From: Anthopleura xanthogrammica
Lineage: Eukaryota; Cnidaria; Anthozoa; Actiniaria; Actiniidae
Length of the DNA stretch: 64,000 nucleotides
Direction of reading: 5' to 3'
NCBI GenBank assembly: GCA_964019055.1
Contig: OZ025206.1
Coordinates: 10,585,486-10,649,485, forward strand
Notes under the pieces: generated by a model
Database searches by the model: none
Seen by the model: only the letters and a program-made list of their open reading frames with translations
Told to the model about the DNA's origin: nothing
Shown here: piece by piece, positions 22,701 to 35,152 of the stretch
Layout: every line of letters starts with the position of its first letter
Numbering within the stretch: the first letter of the stretch is position 1
Program-made: the position numbers and the translations under genes

Positions 22701-25700
22701 GTAATTTAAAATTTATGTTGGCGAAACTCAATGGATATATACATATATATAACTCACAGATGAAATTCAAATATGTGTTGAGTGTTGTGGTTCGGTGGGT
22801 GTGGGAAACTGGAGAACCTGGGGAAATGCCCAAAATACATATCATGTCGAGTCCAGGAATGGAATTTTAGACCTATAATAGTATAGCCAATCATAATGGA
22901 GGATTAATAATAGACCACTAGTTTGTGCAACTTGGGACACTCCTAATGCATCTTCCTCTCACTAATGTTAAGTTCACACTCATATGCATGGTCAGTGCAA
23001 GTGGTTCGAGCTATGCATTTGTTTGGTGTGTTGTTCTCTCCTATGTCGTGAGTGTTTTTCTTGAGGTTCTCTGGTTTTCCTTCCTCCATAAAAAAATCAA
23101 CATGTTAGGTGAGAGTTGTACAGTAAAATATTTATAAATTAATGTAGTGGTAGTGTGTATGAGTGAAACCAGTATATATATACTAAATTTGTAAACCACT
23201 AAAAATTTACAGTATATTTGAATATCAATTTAGTGTATCCAGACCTTTTTTAGTTATTATTTATTCTTTCTTGCAGACAGAGGATGTTGAAAGTGCAATA
23301 ATCCATACTCTAGAGCTGCTTAAGATAAGTATGTAGCACACTCTAACACCATCTAATCCTTACCTTCTCCAATTCTCCACCTAAAGCAATGCACATGGGA
23401 ATTAATATTTCCTAGCAATTTTTCGATGCGAGCAAGCACATCTTGGTACAAATGCTCCACTTCAAATGCACCCTTCTCAAAATTATCTTGGATGTGAGGC
23501 TAACATGAAACACAAAAGAAATCACACTTTTTCTCGATGGAATTTGTGGCATTTCTTTTGTGTTTTATGTTAGCCTCGCATTCAAGATAATTTTGAGAAG
23601 GGTGCATTGTATACAGCAAGTGTATTCACCACTTTCCATACATTGCTTCATTGGTCAAACACAAAGCATTCAGTTGAGGCTCCAAGATAGCTTCAATTCA
23701 AAGGATTATTCAAATTTGAACCTCACAGCTTCGATTGAATGCTTTGTGTTTGACCAATGAACCAGAGTGGCGAATACAGCATTCAGCTTGGGCATAATGT
23801 TTCCTAATTCCAGACCATGTGTCATCCCCTAGAGAATAAGATTCTTTGCTTAATTTTCGTCCTCATAATTTTAGTATCTTAAGACAGAAAGTAAAATAAA
23901 TGATTCTCAAAGGGATGACGACAGGTCTGAAATGGTAGAACATTACGCCCAAGCTAGTTTTGTTCTTCAAATGTTCTGATGACCCTCCCGACCCTCTCTA
24001 CCAACAACCTCCACACCAACATCCACTCCAACCTCCAATCTCCATCCCAACCTCCTATCTCCATCCCAACCTCCAATCTCCATCCCAACCTCCAATCTCC
24101 ATCCCAACCTCCAATCTCCATCCCAACCTCCACCCAACCCATTCGACTCCACCCCACCCCCTGAAACTTGCCTTCCCTAATTATGATAATTTTACAGACC
24201 CAGATAACGAACGTTTTCGAAACAATGTCATTCATTACGGTGAATTGTATGAAGAAAACAAGAAGCACTACGAAGAGTTAAAACGTAGAAGGAAGACGAA
24301 AAGAAAATTCGCAAAACATGGTTGGATGGGACGGAGAATTCCACAAAAAGTTTTACGAGATGTGAACTGGCATATTGAGAGAGATGTTTACAAGAGGCTC
24401 TGCCGTGGTGAAAAGCTTCCTAAGGTATGGAATGTAAAGGATTTATCAGGGACCGCGGAGGGGGAGGAGCTTTTCCCATACTAGTCTCTTATATTATCCA
24501 ATCTTAGCCCCACCACTTTTTTCCAATACTAGTCTTTTATATTATCCAATCTTAGCCCCACCACTTTTTCCCTTATATTTTCCAATCTTAGCCACACCAC
24601 TTTTTTCCAATACTAGTCTCTTATATTTTCCAATCTTAGCCCCACCACTTTTTCCCATACTAGTCTCTTATATTATCCAATCTTAGCCCATCACTTTTTT
24701 CCCATACTAGTCTCTTATATACACGTAGCTAGCCCCATCCTCTTTTTAGGGTGCTCCGCGGTCCCTGTTTTTAGAGCGGCAGTATTACATTCACAACCAG
24801 TCGCAATTACATGTTCCGTGTACGTGCTGTAAGTTCATTTTTTATGTATCTTGTCCTATGCTTGTGCATTGTATGCAAACTTGGAGGGCTGCCATCAGTC
24901 TTAAAGTGTTTCTGATGTTACGATAGTTGTGTAGCAAGTTTTGTATGAGTGTGAAAAGTCATGGCGCTTAGTACGGTAACGGTAAAAATATCGACAAAAG
25001 TTTAATATTAAGTAAATGCTGTGGTTGTACAGGACTGGAAGGTTGGGATATCCCTACCGCAGGGTACCTTTCATCTTGTGTCCCGAGGCGAGCATATGTT
25101 AGTGCGCGCTATGACATTTAGTAAGCTTCGCTTTTCGGTCAACTGTTCTTTTTTCGGACCAATTCCCATCCAAGAACATTATCAGTCAATATCGCAGTGA
25201 GCCAGAAGGGGGTTTATTTATTTTATAACCTAACGACTTGACTGGAACGGATTAAGCTAACTTATCTTGTTGTTGCTATCACGGTTGCTGTATTTAGTTT
25301 TTGTTTACCCCTACAGCCTCCTCAAGACCACAAAAGACTCAACTGTTGGTATTCCACGGCAGACCCATTGTGTACCATCAAGAGGTGTGCAGTGGAGCGT
25401 GTATTTACAAACCCTGATATCCTCATCTTCAAGAAAATCATGTCTGACAGTGAAATCAAGGAAGTTCAAAAAATATCCGAGCCTCTGGTGAGTACTGAAC
25501 GAATTTGGGAATTCTTAATAAATTAATATAGTAATAATCACTAATAATATTCTATTCAATCAAGAATTTATATCGCAAATGGAAAAGAGTTTCGTATTGA
25601 GACCATAGAAAAGCTCTCGTGTCAAGGTAGTGAAGAAAACACAAAAAGAACTCAGCTCACATAGTACACATACACCCGTATGCGATTCAATTGAGAATCG

Positions 25701-28700
25701 AAACAGCGATAAGGTGCAGACACACGGTGCAACATTGCGCGCAAAATGGCAGGCAATGCTCCTAAACTAGGATCAGTCGTTTTCTACTTCAGCATCATTG
25801 CGTGCAACAAATGGCTTCGCCTGACATGGCTCGCCACATCGATTATCTGCAATCTTGCACCGTGTATCCGTAAACGTAGTTGTAAGAGACAGCGCCGTAG
25901 CAGCGCATGCCAGACAAACGTGACTATGAATGATTGTACCTGGATGATTGTGGGGAAAATGTGGTTTAGTAGAAATATTAATGTTCTGGGGTGTTACTTT
26001 TTTCTGTAGCTTGACAGAGCGACTGTACATAACCCGCTGACGGGAAAGCTCGAAACAGCGAACTACAGGATCAGCAAAAAGTAAGTCGGATTTTTTTTTA
26101 TCTCTTCGTGCTACCTACTCACTACTGTTCATCTTCTTCGTCATAATCATCATCATGTAGTGACTTATGTAAGGGACTAATCTCTCACCCTCCCCTCCCC
26201 CAAAAATATAAATACTCAGGATTTTATTCCAGATTATTATTTTTACGAAAAAAGTGGAAATATTTGAGAGACTAATTATTTTACGGAATAATAGAAAATA
26301 AACCTAAGACTCTTTGCAACTGAGGGTGGATTTGGTGGGGACTTTCGCGCCAAAACTCGCGCGCTTGCGCTCTAACCCTTGCGCGCCAATCCGGCATCTT
26401 CGCGACTTATTGTGCCCTTGAATTTCTCTAGTTTTCCAACAATACATTACCTTCATCACTATACATCATGGCAATTCACCGTGCTATTTCTTTTTCAGTT
26501 GCTGGCTGACAGAAAATGATGGAGATGTCATTCAAAAAGTTGAAAAACGAATCGCTGCTTTGACAAGACTGGACCTGCAAACAGCAGAAGGCTTCCAGGT
26601 CAGTAGGGAAGCATTAGCACAAAAAGACGAACCTTGAATGTGACCTTGTTTGGTTCATTTTGTATCCAACAGATGGTTTAGTCTGCTTAACAACCGACTC
26701 GATTTTTTACGCTCAAAAATCTTGTTAAAAATCGAATCTGTAAAGCAGGTTACAGATGGTTGTATTCGATGAGAAATCTGTTAATTTTTGTTTTAAGGTT
26801 CAAAACTACGGTCTGGCAGGACACTACGACCCACATTTTGATTTCTCAAGGGTAAGTTTTCATATAATCTTAGTAACCTTCCAAAACCTTCAACTTTAAT
26901 CGAATCCTGAAACAACCTCTGGGCTGATCAAAGTCAGGGCATGGTTAACTCACAGATCAAACCCTGAAACAACCTCTGGGCTGATCTAAGTCAGGGCATG
27001 GTTAACTCACAGATCAAACCCTGAAACAACCTCTGGGCTGATCTAAGTCAGGGCATGGTTAACTCACAGATCAAACCCTGAAACAACCTCTGGGCTGATC
27101 TAAGTCAGGGCATGGTTAACTCACAGATCTAATTGGAAGTTATCGTGTTAGGTTTTGTGGAGGGAGAAAAACCGGAGAACCTGTAGAAAAACCCTTGAAT
27201 CAAGGGAGAGACATAACAAACTCTAATCACATGTTATCCCAAATCCAGGAATCGAACAAAGGACTCCCTCTTTTTACCGCTCCGCGCATGATAAATTTTC
27301 TTCGTTTGCAAAGAGTTGAGAGCTTCTACCTCGGGGTGGAAATACGGGCAACACTCGCCCCGCAACTCGAAATGCACGATTTTCATATTCATTAAAACGT
27401 ATTTTCTTTGCAGAATCTGACCAATTCATCTCTTGGAGCTCTTGGGACTGGAAACAGATTAGCTACAGTACTTTTATATGTAGGTGAACTAAAGCTACAG
27501 ACACACGGTGCAACATTGCACGCCAGGCAATCGATGTTGCGAACCATGTCACACGACTTAATTTGTTGCACGCAATGTTGCTGAAGTAGAAAACGATCCT
27601 AATTCAGTAACATTACCTGCAATGTTGCACTGTGTGTTCACTCCTTAACCTTTGATTTGTCCCCAATTCTTGGGATGCATATATAGACGCCATTTTGGTT
27701 GACGGTTGACGGGAACATAATATTTGGTCTTGCTTTCGTTTGTTATATCAACTGACGCGGGAACCATGCCTTTTGTCCGTTTATTTATCCCCAATTCTTG
27801 GGGTGCATGTGACGTCATAGACGCCATTTTGGTTGACTTCAAAAGGACTTGGTCTTGGTTTCTTTTGATATATCAACCAATGTACATCAACGTCTTTTGT
27901 CTTTTGTCTTTTTATTCTCATGGGAAGGGATGCACGCCACCGATAGTTTTGTAATGTATTTTTTTCTCTATTTTTATTGAAGATGACTCACGTAGAAGCA
28001 GGAGGTGCAACTGTGTTCCCATACATCGGTGCTCGACTCCTTCCACAAAAGGTAAGCCTTTCACCCCCCCCCCCCCCCCTTTCCTCCATGAAAAATGTAC
28101 CTAGTCAGCTTGTACACCCAGATTAGATCCCCAGCTATGTTAGCTTTATATCTTGTTTTATAAAACTAAGTATTAGGAGTGAATGACAGTCCTACAATGT
28201 AAAAAGTGTGCGTGAACACGTTTCCACTTACATGGGGTTTGTTAGCCAATGGCTATTGATTGTTACCCGCGTAAATCAAGGACGATCTTTTCAAACATGT
28301 GATGGAAATTCTTTTGAAATCATTTCCGTAACGTAGTTTTTGATTGAACATGTTAAGAAACATTTCGCATATTTTTAGGGTGATGCTGTGTTCTGGCACA
28401 ACCTCCTAAGATCAGGAGAGGGAGATTTTCGTACACGACACGCCGGCTGCCCTGTTTTGTCTGGAATCAAATGGGGTAGGTTTAGTTTGTTGGACGTTTG
28501 TTTGATATTCTATTAAGGGATAATGAGTGGATTGATTAAGGTCATTTATTTTTCTTGTCTGTCTGGCTGTCTGACTGACTCACTGACTCACTGACTCGAT
28601 AACTTACAGACTGACGAACCTGAGTAACTGACCGACTCCCTGTCTGTCTGACTGATTGGCCGGCCGACCCGACCGACCGACCAACTGACTCGAAGATCGA

Positions 28701-29277
28701 CTCATTTACTGACTGATTATTTGATATCGATTTTGTTGTGTATTAATCGGTATTCCCCTCGTGTTTCCCACCATTCACTGAAAGTTCTTATGGTGTGCGA
28801 CTAAAGTAGTTCTTCAATACATTCTTACATGCTACACACCATAAAAAATTATCAAACGAACAAAATACATTATTTTTAACATTACTTTGGGTAAGTCGAA
28901 CAGGAGAGGATTGTGTATCAATCGGTATAGCTGGGTTTCAATCAGCTGATAAAAGTATTTGAATCTCATCTGCTCCAAATGGTGGTCAAACACTGACCAC
29001 CATGTGCTGTCAGCCAGAAAGAATGCTATTGAAAACTTGTGATTCAGCTGAGGAACATTCCGCACGAGACAGGAAATGACGTCAAGTGAAACCCAGCTAT
29101 CCCCCCTCGTGTTTCCCACCATTCACTGAAAGTTCTTATGGTGTGCGACAAGGGAACAGTAAATATATTTTTTAACATGACTGTACTAATCTTCTGTTTT
29201 ACTCAGTGGCCAACAAATGGATCCACGAGTATGGTAACGAGTTTACTCGACCGTGTTCACTACGACCAGACGAATGA
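19785..29277 (+). CDS. P4HA: Prolyl 4-hydroxylase alpha subunit, 12 exons, complete
   Basis: Hydroxylates prolines of collagen in the ER lumen using Fe(II), 2-oxoglutarate, O2 and ascorbate, in complex with PDI. Exons: 19785-20115, 22022-22362, 23277-23328, 24198-24424, 25317-25487, 26010-26080, 26499-26598, 26798-26851, 27414-27479, 27983-28051, 28379-28475, 29207-29277; phases all close to 549 residues. Signal peptide 1-23 (WIILLTIFNGIVLSKAE), P4Ha N-terminal helical domain, TPR-like peptide-binding domain (about 130-240), catalytic dioxygenase domain. Iron ligands H444, D446 (HFD) and H515, and 2-oxoglutarate lysine K525; the spacings 71 and 10 equal those of human P4HA1 (H412, H483, K493). 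Expected active. Start: first ATG of the frame, directly before the signal peptide; the frame upstream opens only with TTG. Confidence 0.97.
20900..21584. other. Intron 1 of P4HA, unassigned
   Basis: AT-rich sequence. A G-run and C-run near 20826-20872 (GGGGGGGAGGGAGGG and CCCCACCCCCC) could pair. 21245-21470 repeats TTTATATTGG-type motifs in both orientations and may be an old transposon. Confidence 0.35.
21585..21925 (-). mobile_element. LINE 3' end (minus strand)
   Basis: On the minus strand an open stretch reads LASRLYAKIDHNSLHSLYPF then LPKAKEYSRKLAAHK, resembling the end of a non-LTR ORF2, followed by an AT-rich UTR and a (TAA)n tail at 21586-21612. Short and diverged, in P4HA intron 1. 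Confidence 0.5.
22453..22675. repeat. MITE-like element with CAATAGTCCC ends
   Basis: Nearly 90-bp imperfect inverted arms (AATAGTCCCTTTTACAG and complement) folding around 22560. P4HA intron 2. Confidence 0.85.
22781..22880 (-). repeat. SINE fragment (minus strand)
   Basis: On the minus strand contains CCAGGTTCTCCAGTTTCCC and GACTCGACATGATATGT, the body of the SINE family described at 42770-43070. Confidence 0.5.
22925..23115 (+). repeat. SINE copy, tRNA-related family
   Basis: Shows GTGGTTCGAGCTATGC (a decayed B box), CTATGTCGTGAGTG, then GGTTCTCTGGTTTTCC and TTCCTCCATAAAAAAATCAA, the same order of blocks as at 42770-43070. Confidence 0.6.
23468..23609. repeat. Foldback, about 56-bp arms
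   Basis: TGCACCCTTCTCAAAATTAT at the left is matched by its complement at the right, with only a few mismatches along the arms. First of three adjacent foldbacks in P4HA intron 3. Confidence 0.9.
23620..23785. repeat. Foldback with TTGGTCAAACACAAAGCATT arms
   Basis: Arms of about 60 bases; GTATTC-CCACT near the left end pairs with AGTGG-GAATAC at the right. Directly abuts the family A element that follows. Confidence 0.85.
23786..23955. repeat. MITE-like element, family A
   Basis: Ends CTTGGGCATAATG and CATTACGCCCAAG, interior GTGTCATCCCCTAGAG. Third foldback in a row. Confidence 0.85.
24000..24140. repeat. Minisatellite, 18-bp unit
   Basis: Copies of CAACCTCCAATCTCCATC, strongly pyrimidine-biased on the plus strand, ending about 60 bases before the P4HA exon at 24198. 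Confidence 0.9.
24448..24767. mobile_element. TIR-bounded element filled with a minisatellite
   Basis: Perfect 14-bp terminal inverted repeats CAGGGACCGCGGAG / CTCCGCGGTCCCTG. The interior is about six copies of a roughly 47-bp unit (TACTAGTCTCTTATATTATC plus CAATCTTAGCCCCACCACTT). CAGGG ends recall hAT-type transposons, but no 8-bp target duplication is visible. It begins 23 bases after the P4HA exon at 24198-24424. Confidence 0.8.
25711..25871. repeat. MITE-like element, family B
   Basis: Starts GCAGACACACGGTGCAACAT and ends TTGCACCGTGTATCC; interior GGATCAGTCGTTTTCTACTT is shared with the copies at 27491-27645 and 42405-42550. P4HA intron 5. Confidence 0.85.
26906..27290 (-). repeat. SINE copy with 57-bp tail unit in 4 copies
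   Basis: Four copies of a 57-bp unit (CCTGAAACAACCTCTGGGCT, next copies at 26963, 27020 and 27077) followed by the SINE body on the minus strand (GGAGGGAGAAAAACCGGAGA). The same unit occurs twice in the opposite-strand SINE at 39220-39490. Lies in P4HA intron 8. Confidence 0.85.
27491..27645. repeat. MITE-like element, family B
   Basis: Ends CAGACACACGGTGCAACATT and AATGTTGCACTGTGTGTTC; starts 11 bases after the P4HA exon 27414-27479. Confidence 0.85.
28063..28079. repeat. Poly(C) run
   Basis: An uninterrupted C run of about 17 bases only 12 bases past a P4HA splice donor (exon 27983-28051). Run length may be unreliable in assembly. Confidence 0.9.
28558..28720. repeat. Degenerate CTGACTGACT-type repeat
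   Basis: Short 4- and 8-bp GACT/GTCT/GACC units with many variants, in the last P4HA intron. Confidence 0.8.
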
Positions 29278-29606
29278 TGACCGTCACTGGTTACCATAGA
29301 TACCGGCGAGTCGCAATTGGTATAGGTATAAATATATATTAACGACACTCGCCTAGCTAAGTTAGACAATCTACAATGTCTGGAAAATAGATTAATAGTT
29401 TTGTTAGAATATGCAGTTTTTATATCGCTCCAAAAAATTTATAAAAATTTTACACTGCCGCCACCTCAATGAATTTAAGAATTTATCACAAAAGTAATGA
29501 TTTATAATGCTCTGAAAAGAAGGGATTCCATGCAGCGGGACTGGAATTTAGGTCACTAAGAATGAAAAGTGTAAGTGCCAACCTGGGAAAAGTATAAGTG
29601 CCATGG
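29278..29606. other. P4HA 3' UTR and flank
   Basis: AT-rich sequence after the TGA at 29275-29277. No perfect AATAAA is close; the nearest I see is AATAAA near 29945, beyond a foldback element. Confidence 0.4.
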
Positions 29607-29786
29607 TTTGAATAAACCATTTTCGAGATGCGCGAGCGCTTTCAAAAATATCGCAGGCGCAGACATGATCTCGAGGCATTTTCGGGCAGTGTCAATATCG
29701 CACGTGATCTTGCCCGAAAATGCCTCTTTTTCATGTTTGCGCCTGCGATATTTTTGGAAGCGCTCGTGCATCTCTAAAATGGTCTA
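29607..29786. repeat. Foldback with ACCATTTT ends
   Basis: Arms of about 75 bases (GAGATGCGCGAGCGCTTTC, AAAAATATCGCAGGCGCA and complements), a typical palindromic MITE. Confidence 0.85.
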
Positions 29787-32700
29787 TTGCAAAGCTGGGA
29801 TTACCCCAAGGTTCATCACTGGGACTGGGCTTTAGGTGACTGAGAATGGAAAATAGAATTGACACTTTAATTTAGAATTGCCAGCTAAAAATCCTGTTCT
29901 ATGAAGAGAATAATTACTGAAGTATTTTAATATCAAATATTTAAAATAAAATCTCTATTTTAGCACTAACGCAATTGTTTCACTAAGAACACGTCCAATA
30001 GATTAGTGAGAAAACTTGCACCATTACATTCTGGGATGTAAAGTCCTAAAGTCCTAGCTATACCATAATTTCTTTGGGAGTGCGGGAGATAGCTATACCA
30101 TAATTTCTTTAGGTCTGTTATTTGCCGGGTTGCTTTCTAGTGCTATAGTGTGGAAGCTTCTGATGAATAGTTTTTTCAGTCCCGCATAATTTTAAAGTGC
30201 CTATAATATTTTCACATACCCGAATGGACCAAATTGGAATCTGTAAAAGAGCTTGTCAGCTATTTTTGCGTCTTTTATACAGAAAACGAAAAACTATGGA
30301 AGGCTTAAAGGCACTTTAAACTACAGAGTGTTATAGACATGTAAGGATTAATCCCCGACTTCCAACATGTTTCAGCCCAACTGGAGTGCGTACGTACGTA
30401 CGGTATTTGATTGATTAGTTTTGAAACCATTAGATCTTTATAAAATGTTATACCTTCTGAGTTAGATATGGAGAATAGCCAGAATCTCCCAAACCTAAAC
30501 AAACACCCCCGCTCTTCCGTTCCCTGCCCAAAAAAGCACCTGGCCTGAGGTTTCTTTCGTACCCCAGCTGGACCCCATCGGGATAGGGGTTCCCTCCCGT
30601 CCACGTCCTGGATATCTAGACCCTTTCCGAAGTTTTCTCTGCAATTGTTTTTGTTTTGTTTTGTTTTCTTGCAAAGAAAAGCTAAAACATATTTTTTTTA
30701 AACATATTTTTTACAACCATCACTCCCCGTCGGGGCTCTTCCGTTAGGTTCGTTCCACACACACTACCACTACTGACATTCTATATTTACAACACTCAAC
30801 TCACATGTTGATTTTTAAAAGCTAGATACTCGGTCCTCGAAAATGGTTTTTTTATGCATCTGTTTTGGAATACTGGAGCCATTAGGCTGATAAAACAACG
30901 ATGCGATATTCTTCAGTAATGACATGTTTTTCGTGTGAATAAAAAATATAACATCTTCAGGTATATTCTATACGATGCTTGTTCCCTTGGTGATGCTCAT
31001 CATCCATGGACACATGCGAGTAGAGCTATGAAAGTGTTTCGAATTCTAACAACGTTCCTCTAGTTTACGATGGATTTTCTAGTTTTGAGTTGAAAAATAA
31101 TATCACAAAGTCTCCATATTCCAATTTTGAAAAGAAATATCTTAACACAAACGAAAATAGCTTGAATTTTACCAAACATTTTCAAAAATAACCGGCCTTA
31201 ATATTCATGATTTTTTTCATACCTAGTCACGCAATCTTGAAAATCTCTGAAATTCGCGTCGAGAAAACGCAACGAGAAAAAAAAAGCGTAAAAAAGCTAA
31301 TTTTTTATTGAAAATATCTTGACGCAACATCCTACTGCCAAAGCTGAACAAACTTGTCAAAAATCTTCCAGAAAAGTGTATTCACACGGTGAGAACTGGC
31401 ATAAGTACCTGTCTCACGTTGCAAAACAATGTACTCCTCGCTGAGTGAAAGCCCAACAATGGGACAATCTCTAGCACAAACCAACTTTACTCTGCGTAAT
31501 TAATTGGTCTGTTAATATTTCAAATCTGTTATTAAACAGCTTAGTTTTAACTTCCTGCTCTTAGATACGTCAATTTGCTGACAAATTGCAGAGTTTTTAG
31601 AGGTAAGTGTTTATGGATATTTCAAGTATTTTATTTTAATCAAGGGTTGTTTTTTTTTGCTGAATCTTTAGCGAGGGGATACAAAAAGATTCCCATACTT
31701 TAATTATAGTCATAAAATTACTCCAAATATTCAGTGTCGATACTCAGTGAAATCTAGAAATTTTCGTTTTAAGAATATTTTGCCATAAAAGCCAGTTATG
31801 TTGGAGAAATAAAAGCTATAAAATTTGACAGTAAAATCCTTAACAGTGAAAAAATTAAGTTCGTTTTCAGAGCCGTTCGCGAATCTCTCCTCGGTATGTC
31901 GCCTAAAGTGCACACAAAAATTACCATGTTCATAGCTCAGAACTTTTCTTCAAAACTTACTCGTTCCAAAATAGATTTTTTATCGATATTAAACGTTCGC
32001 ATGTAGTTATTTCAAGCTCGGTGGGTTTTTTTTTTTTTTTTTTGGTAAGACATTAAATAAACAAAATGTTTATGCGAGAACAGGTTGAAAAACTGAGGAA
32101 GTCAAAGCAATTGTTGCTACTGAACATAGCCTATAGTTTATTTAAAATAAAAATAGTTTATCAACTTCAAATACTACTAGCTGCGATTTCAGAATACTTA
32201 CAAAATTGAACATAAATCAAGTTGTTTGTGTTGTGAGAGTTCTTCACAGTGTCTAGGGGGATGGGAGGGGTGTGCTGTTTAGACACTTTTAAAAGAAAAG
32301 AACTGAAAACAATAAGTCATATTTGCTTAAACAGGGTTTTATCTAATTGTCCCGACATGAAACAGGGCCGAAACTGGGGCTTACTGACAACTGACAAATA
32401 ACCTAAAACTTTTAAAACCGACAGCTGAAAAAATGCCTGAATTTATATGACAACTGAAAAATGAGCGAAATCAGTTTAACTGACATTTGGACCCCCTCAT
32501 CCAGACCCTTATGAAACATAATATAATTTCTTTCACATATTTGACTTCTTGTGCACTAAATAAATAGCATTGGACGTCAATGTCACTTTTTTGTAGGGCG
32601 CTCTCACTAGCTCGGCCACTATCGCCTTCTTTAAAATTCGTAGTTCACTCAATCGTATATTTGAGCTCTTGAACCATCTAAAAAGTTATATCGGCTATCA

Positions 32701-33365
32701 TGGAATACGGAATTAGCATCAACTTGTTTCCATAGCTAGCATTCTAGAACTTCCCATTCTAGAACTTCGTATAATTTTTGTTAACAAATGTATCAGAATC
32801 TTATTGATGTTTTTAAAAGAGTGTTACTGGAGAATTCCTATTTTCTTTCCATAGTTTTACAGTAGTTCGTTTAGGATCACTTAACGAAGGGAAAATCAAG
32901 AATACAAAGGTATTTAATCCCATACAAAGGCATTCTGTTATTGCAAATCGTATTTTGTTTTGAAGACAATGACACATAATTCTTTACTATTATTATTTGA
33001 AATAATATTTCTCTATTATAATGTTGGTATAGAAGGTCTTAAAGACCGGTGAGATTCTGGTTAAATAAGTAAACAATTATTTGGGCATGTTCTTGATAGT
33101 TTTATCATACATCCTGTAAACTGAGAATGAAGGTTTAATTCTAGCTATTTTCAAAGAAAAATATGGACTTCAATCTCTGCTATGACCTTGAATGAACTTC
33201 ACACTGATAAAAACTACAGATACACTCGCTATCAGAGATGGTCGCTGTGATTGGTCGAACGACCAGTGTTTATTATAAGGTTTGCTGAAGTTCAGCCAAA
33301 ACAGAACTAATGCTAAAACGTTTTGTTTATCCTAAATTTCGTCTTTTCTCTGATATTCAAGTCTA
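29787..33365. other. Gene-poor stretch, nothing recognised
   Basis: AT-rich DNA without convincing ORFs, RNA genes or well-formed repeats. Poly(T) at 32023-32043. It may hold 5' exons of the channel gene that cannot be recognised by eye. Confidence 0.45.
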
Positions 33366-33485
33366 AAGTTATACTAAAACAATTATCCACGTTAGACTCA
33401 GTGAATATGGTGAATTAATATTTCCATCGATTACGTCTCGGTAAATTCACCAATATTCACCACCTTCGGTGGATAATTTTTAATT
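33366..33485. repeat. Small foldback
   Basis: ATTATCCAC at the left pairs with GTGGATAAT at the right, and GTGAATATGGTGAAT with ATTCACCAATATTCAC inside. Confidence 0.6.
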
Positions 33486-34864
33486 TATCTAAGTATTAGT
33501 TGTTTTAGCTTAAACAGGAGGCACACTTGAAAGTTTTAGTTTTATATGTTTTTAAGCTTTAGATTCCAAGAGTGTATTCCGATTGGCTTATTATCATCTT
33601 AGTAGGACAGGTGTATTAGCAGAAGCAATGCTCACGAGTCAGCGAGTGGTCCAGCATCTTGCTGCATGCTGTGTGGGAACTTAGCCACATGGCGCGAGCT
33701 GAACTTGGGCTGTTTATTGTTCACTACTGTGAGTGTTCTTCTAAGCCACCCGGGCCATCAGTGACGTCCATTTTATCGGATTATTTGCTCCGGAATATTC
33801 ACCATTGTTTAGAAAAATTGCTGCAATACTTTTCAGTGTTTATCAGGACTGATTTGGAGCCATATTTCGAACCAGTTGGGAAAGAGGAAAAAATGGATGC
33901 CTTTTGAAGTTTAAGTCGATCTTAGTTTAGGAAGACCGCCTTATTATCCATTGTTTTAAATGCGTTCAGCTCATGAGAAGATCGAGGTTTGGAATGAAAA
34001 TATTTTAAGATAAATAGCTTCTCCAGTGGATAAATACTCCAAGTATACGACTGTAATTCGCTATACGATTGGAAGCTACCGCGACAAAAGACTAGAATGG
34101 TTCATGGATGAATTCTGTTGAAGTTACAAAAGAAAGTGAAAATGCAGATATCTTAGTAATATTTTTTCCAAGACAAAAAATTTGAAGAATCTGAGTCAAT
34201 GAATTAAAAATGTTTAATTGTTTTTCAGCTAGCATGATTCATTATAATATAAGATAAACATAATAATATCTCTTCAGAAGGACTGAGGAATGGGTTTATA
34301 TGAAATAATCTAAAACACTCTTATGTCTGGCAAAAGTTTAAAGAACTTTAAGTTAATCTACGCGTCAGATTTGTATTTAGCTACTATCTTCTTTAAATCA
34401 AGGACTGGAAGTGTTTTGCAAGTTTTATTCCCAATTATATTCAGTAAACTCCGACCTGGATCCAATCAAATCTGTGAATTTAATCACGAGGTCATAATAT
34501 TTGGTCTTTTTGATCAAGTTGTTTTCGTTCTTTTTTTAGCATTCCTCTCTCTTACCATAGATATGCTAAATTCTATAGTATTCACTCGTTTATTATTGTC
34601 GGTGGACACTGAGGTGTTAGGATGAACGTTAACCTCTATGACTTCATCTCGAAACAACTTTCCTGACGAATTTTCTAGCAGGTTCATATATATACAGTTA
34701 TGTCTTCAATCCTGAGAGCTTCTGGGTCTTTATTTCTACTGACAATATCAATGCTATTCGGAGTTTTGTGGCACACATAAAATTCTTACGTAAGTTTTCC
34801 ATTCTTCAAACTTTTATGATTATATTTCATATTGACTATTTAGCAGTTATTCGCCGAAGGCGAA
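33486..34864. other. Gene-poor stretch, weak ORFs only
   Basis: Two open frames (33659-33907 and 34323-34625) have no recognisable family. A short signal-peptide-like frame starts at 34699 but meets a stop before the next splice donor; see rejected items. Confidence 0.4.
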
Positions 34865-34935
34865 GTGATTATCGATGAATATTTACCGAGCGGCGAGTCT
34901 TCGAGCTGCGAGGTAAATATTCATCGATAATCACT
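34865..34935. repeat. Near-perfect 71-bp palindrome
   Basis: GTGATTATCGATGAATATTT-ACC pairs with its exact complement across a short GC-rich centre containing CTTCGAG. Confidence 0.85.
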
Positions 34936-34956
34936 GAGCCTGAGGTGAATAATTGT

Positions 34957-35152
34957 TTTAGTATAAATAAAAAGGTGATTATTTCAAAAAAGAAAGAAGG
35001 AAACAACATTGAAAGTGAAAATGTTTTATTTTTTAAAAGCGCGACAGCCATTTTGTCCGAAAAGGTGATTATCGGCTGATAATCCGAGATAGAAAACCAA
35101 TCAGAGCGCGCGATTTTGTATAATCACCTTTGTATTTATACTAATATATTAT
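34957..35152. repeat. MITE-like element with TAGTATAAAT ends
   Basis: Ends TTAGTATAAATAAAAAGGTG and complement (CACCTTTGTATTTATACTAA); interior holds CCAATCAGAGCGCGCG, a motif also seen at 54735-54752. Confidence 0.75.

Noticed and set aside
24001..24164. Proline-rich ORFs over the 18-bp repeat before the P4HA exon
   Set aside because: Minisatellite translation running into the real exon; the acceptor at 24196-24197 is the true boundary.
34699..34780. Signal-peptide-like frame (MSSILRASGSLFLLTISMLF) as first exon of the channel gene
   Set aside because: A TAA is met before the good donor at 34791, and earlier GT sites do not leave in phase 1.
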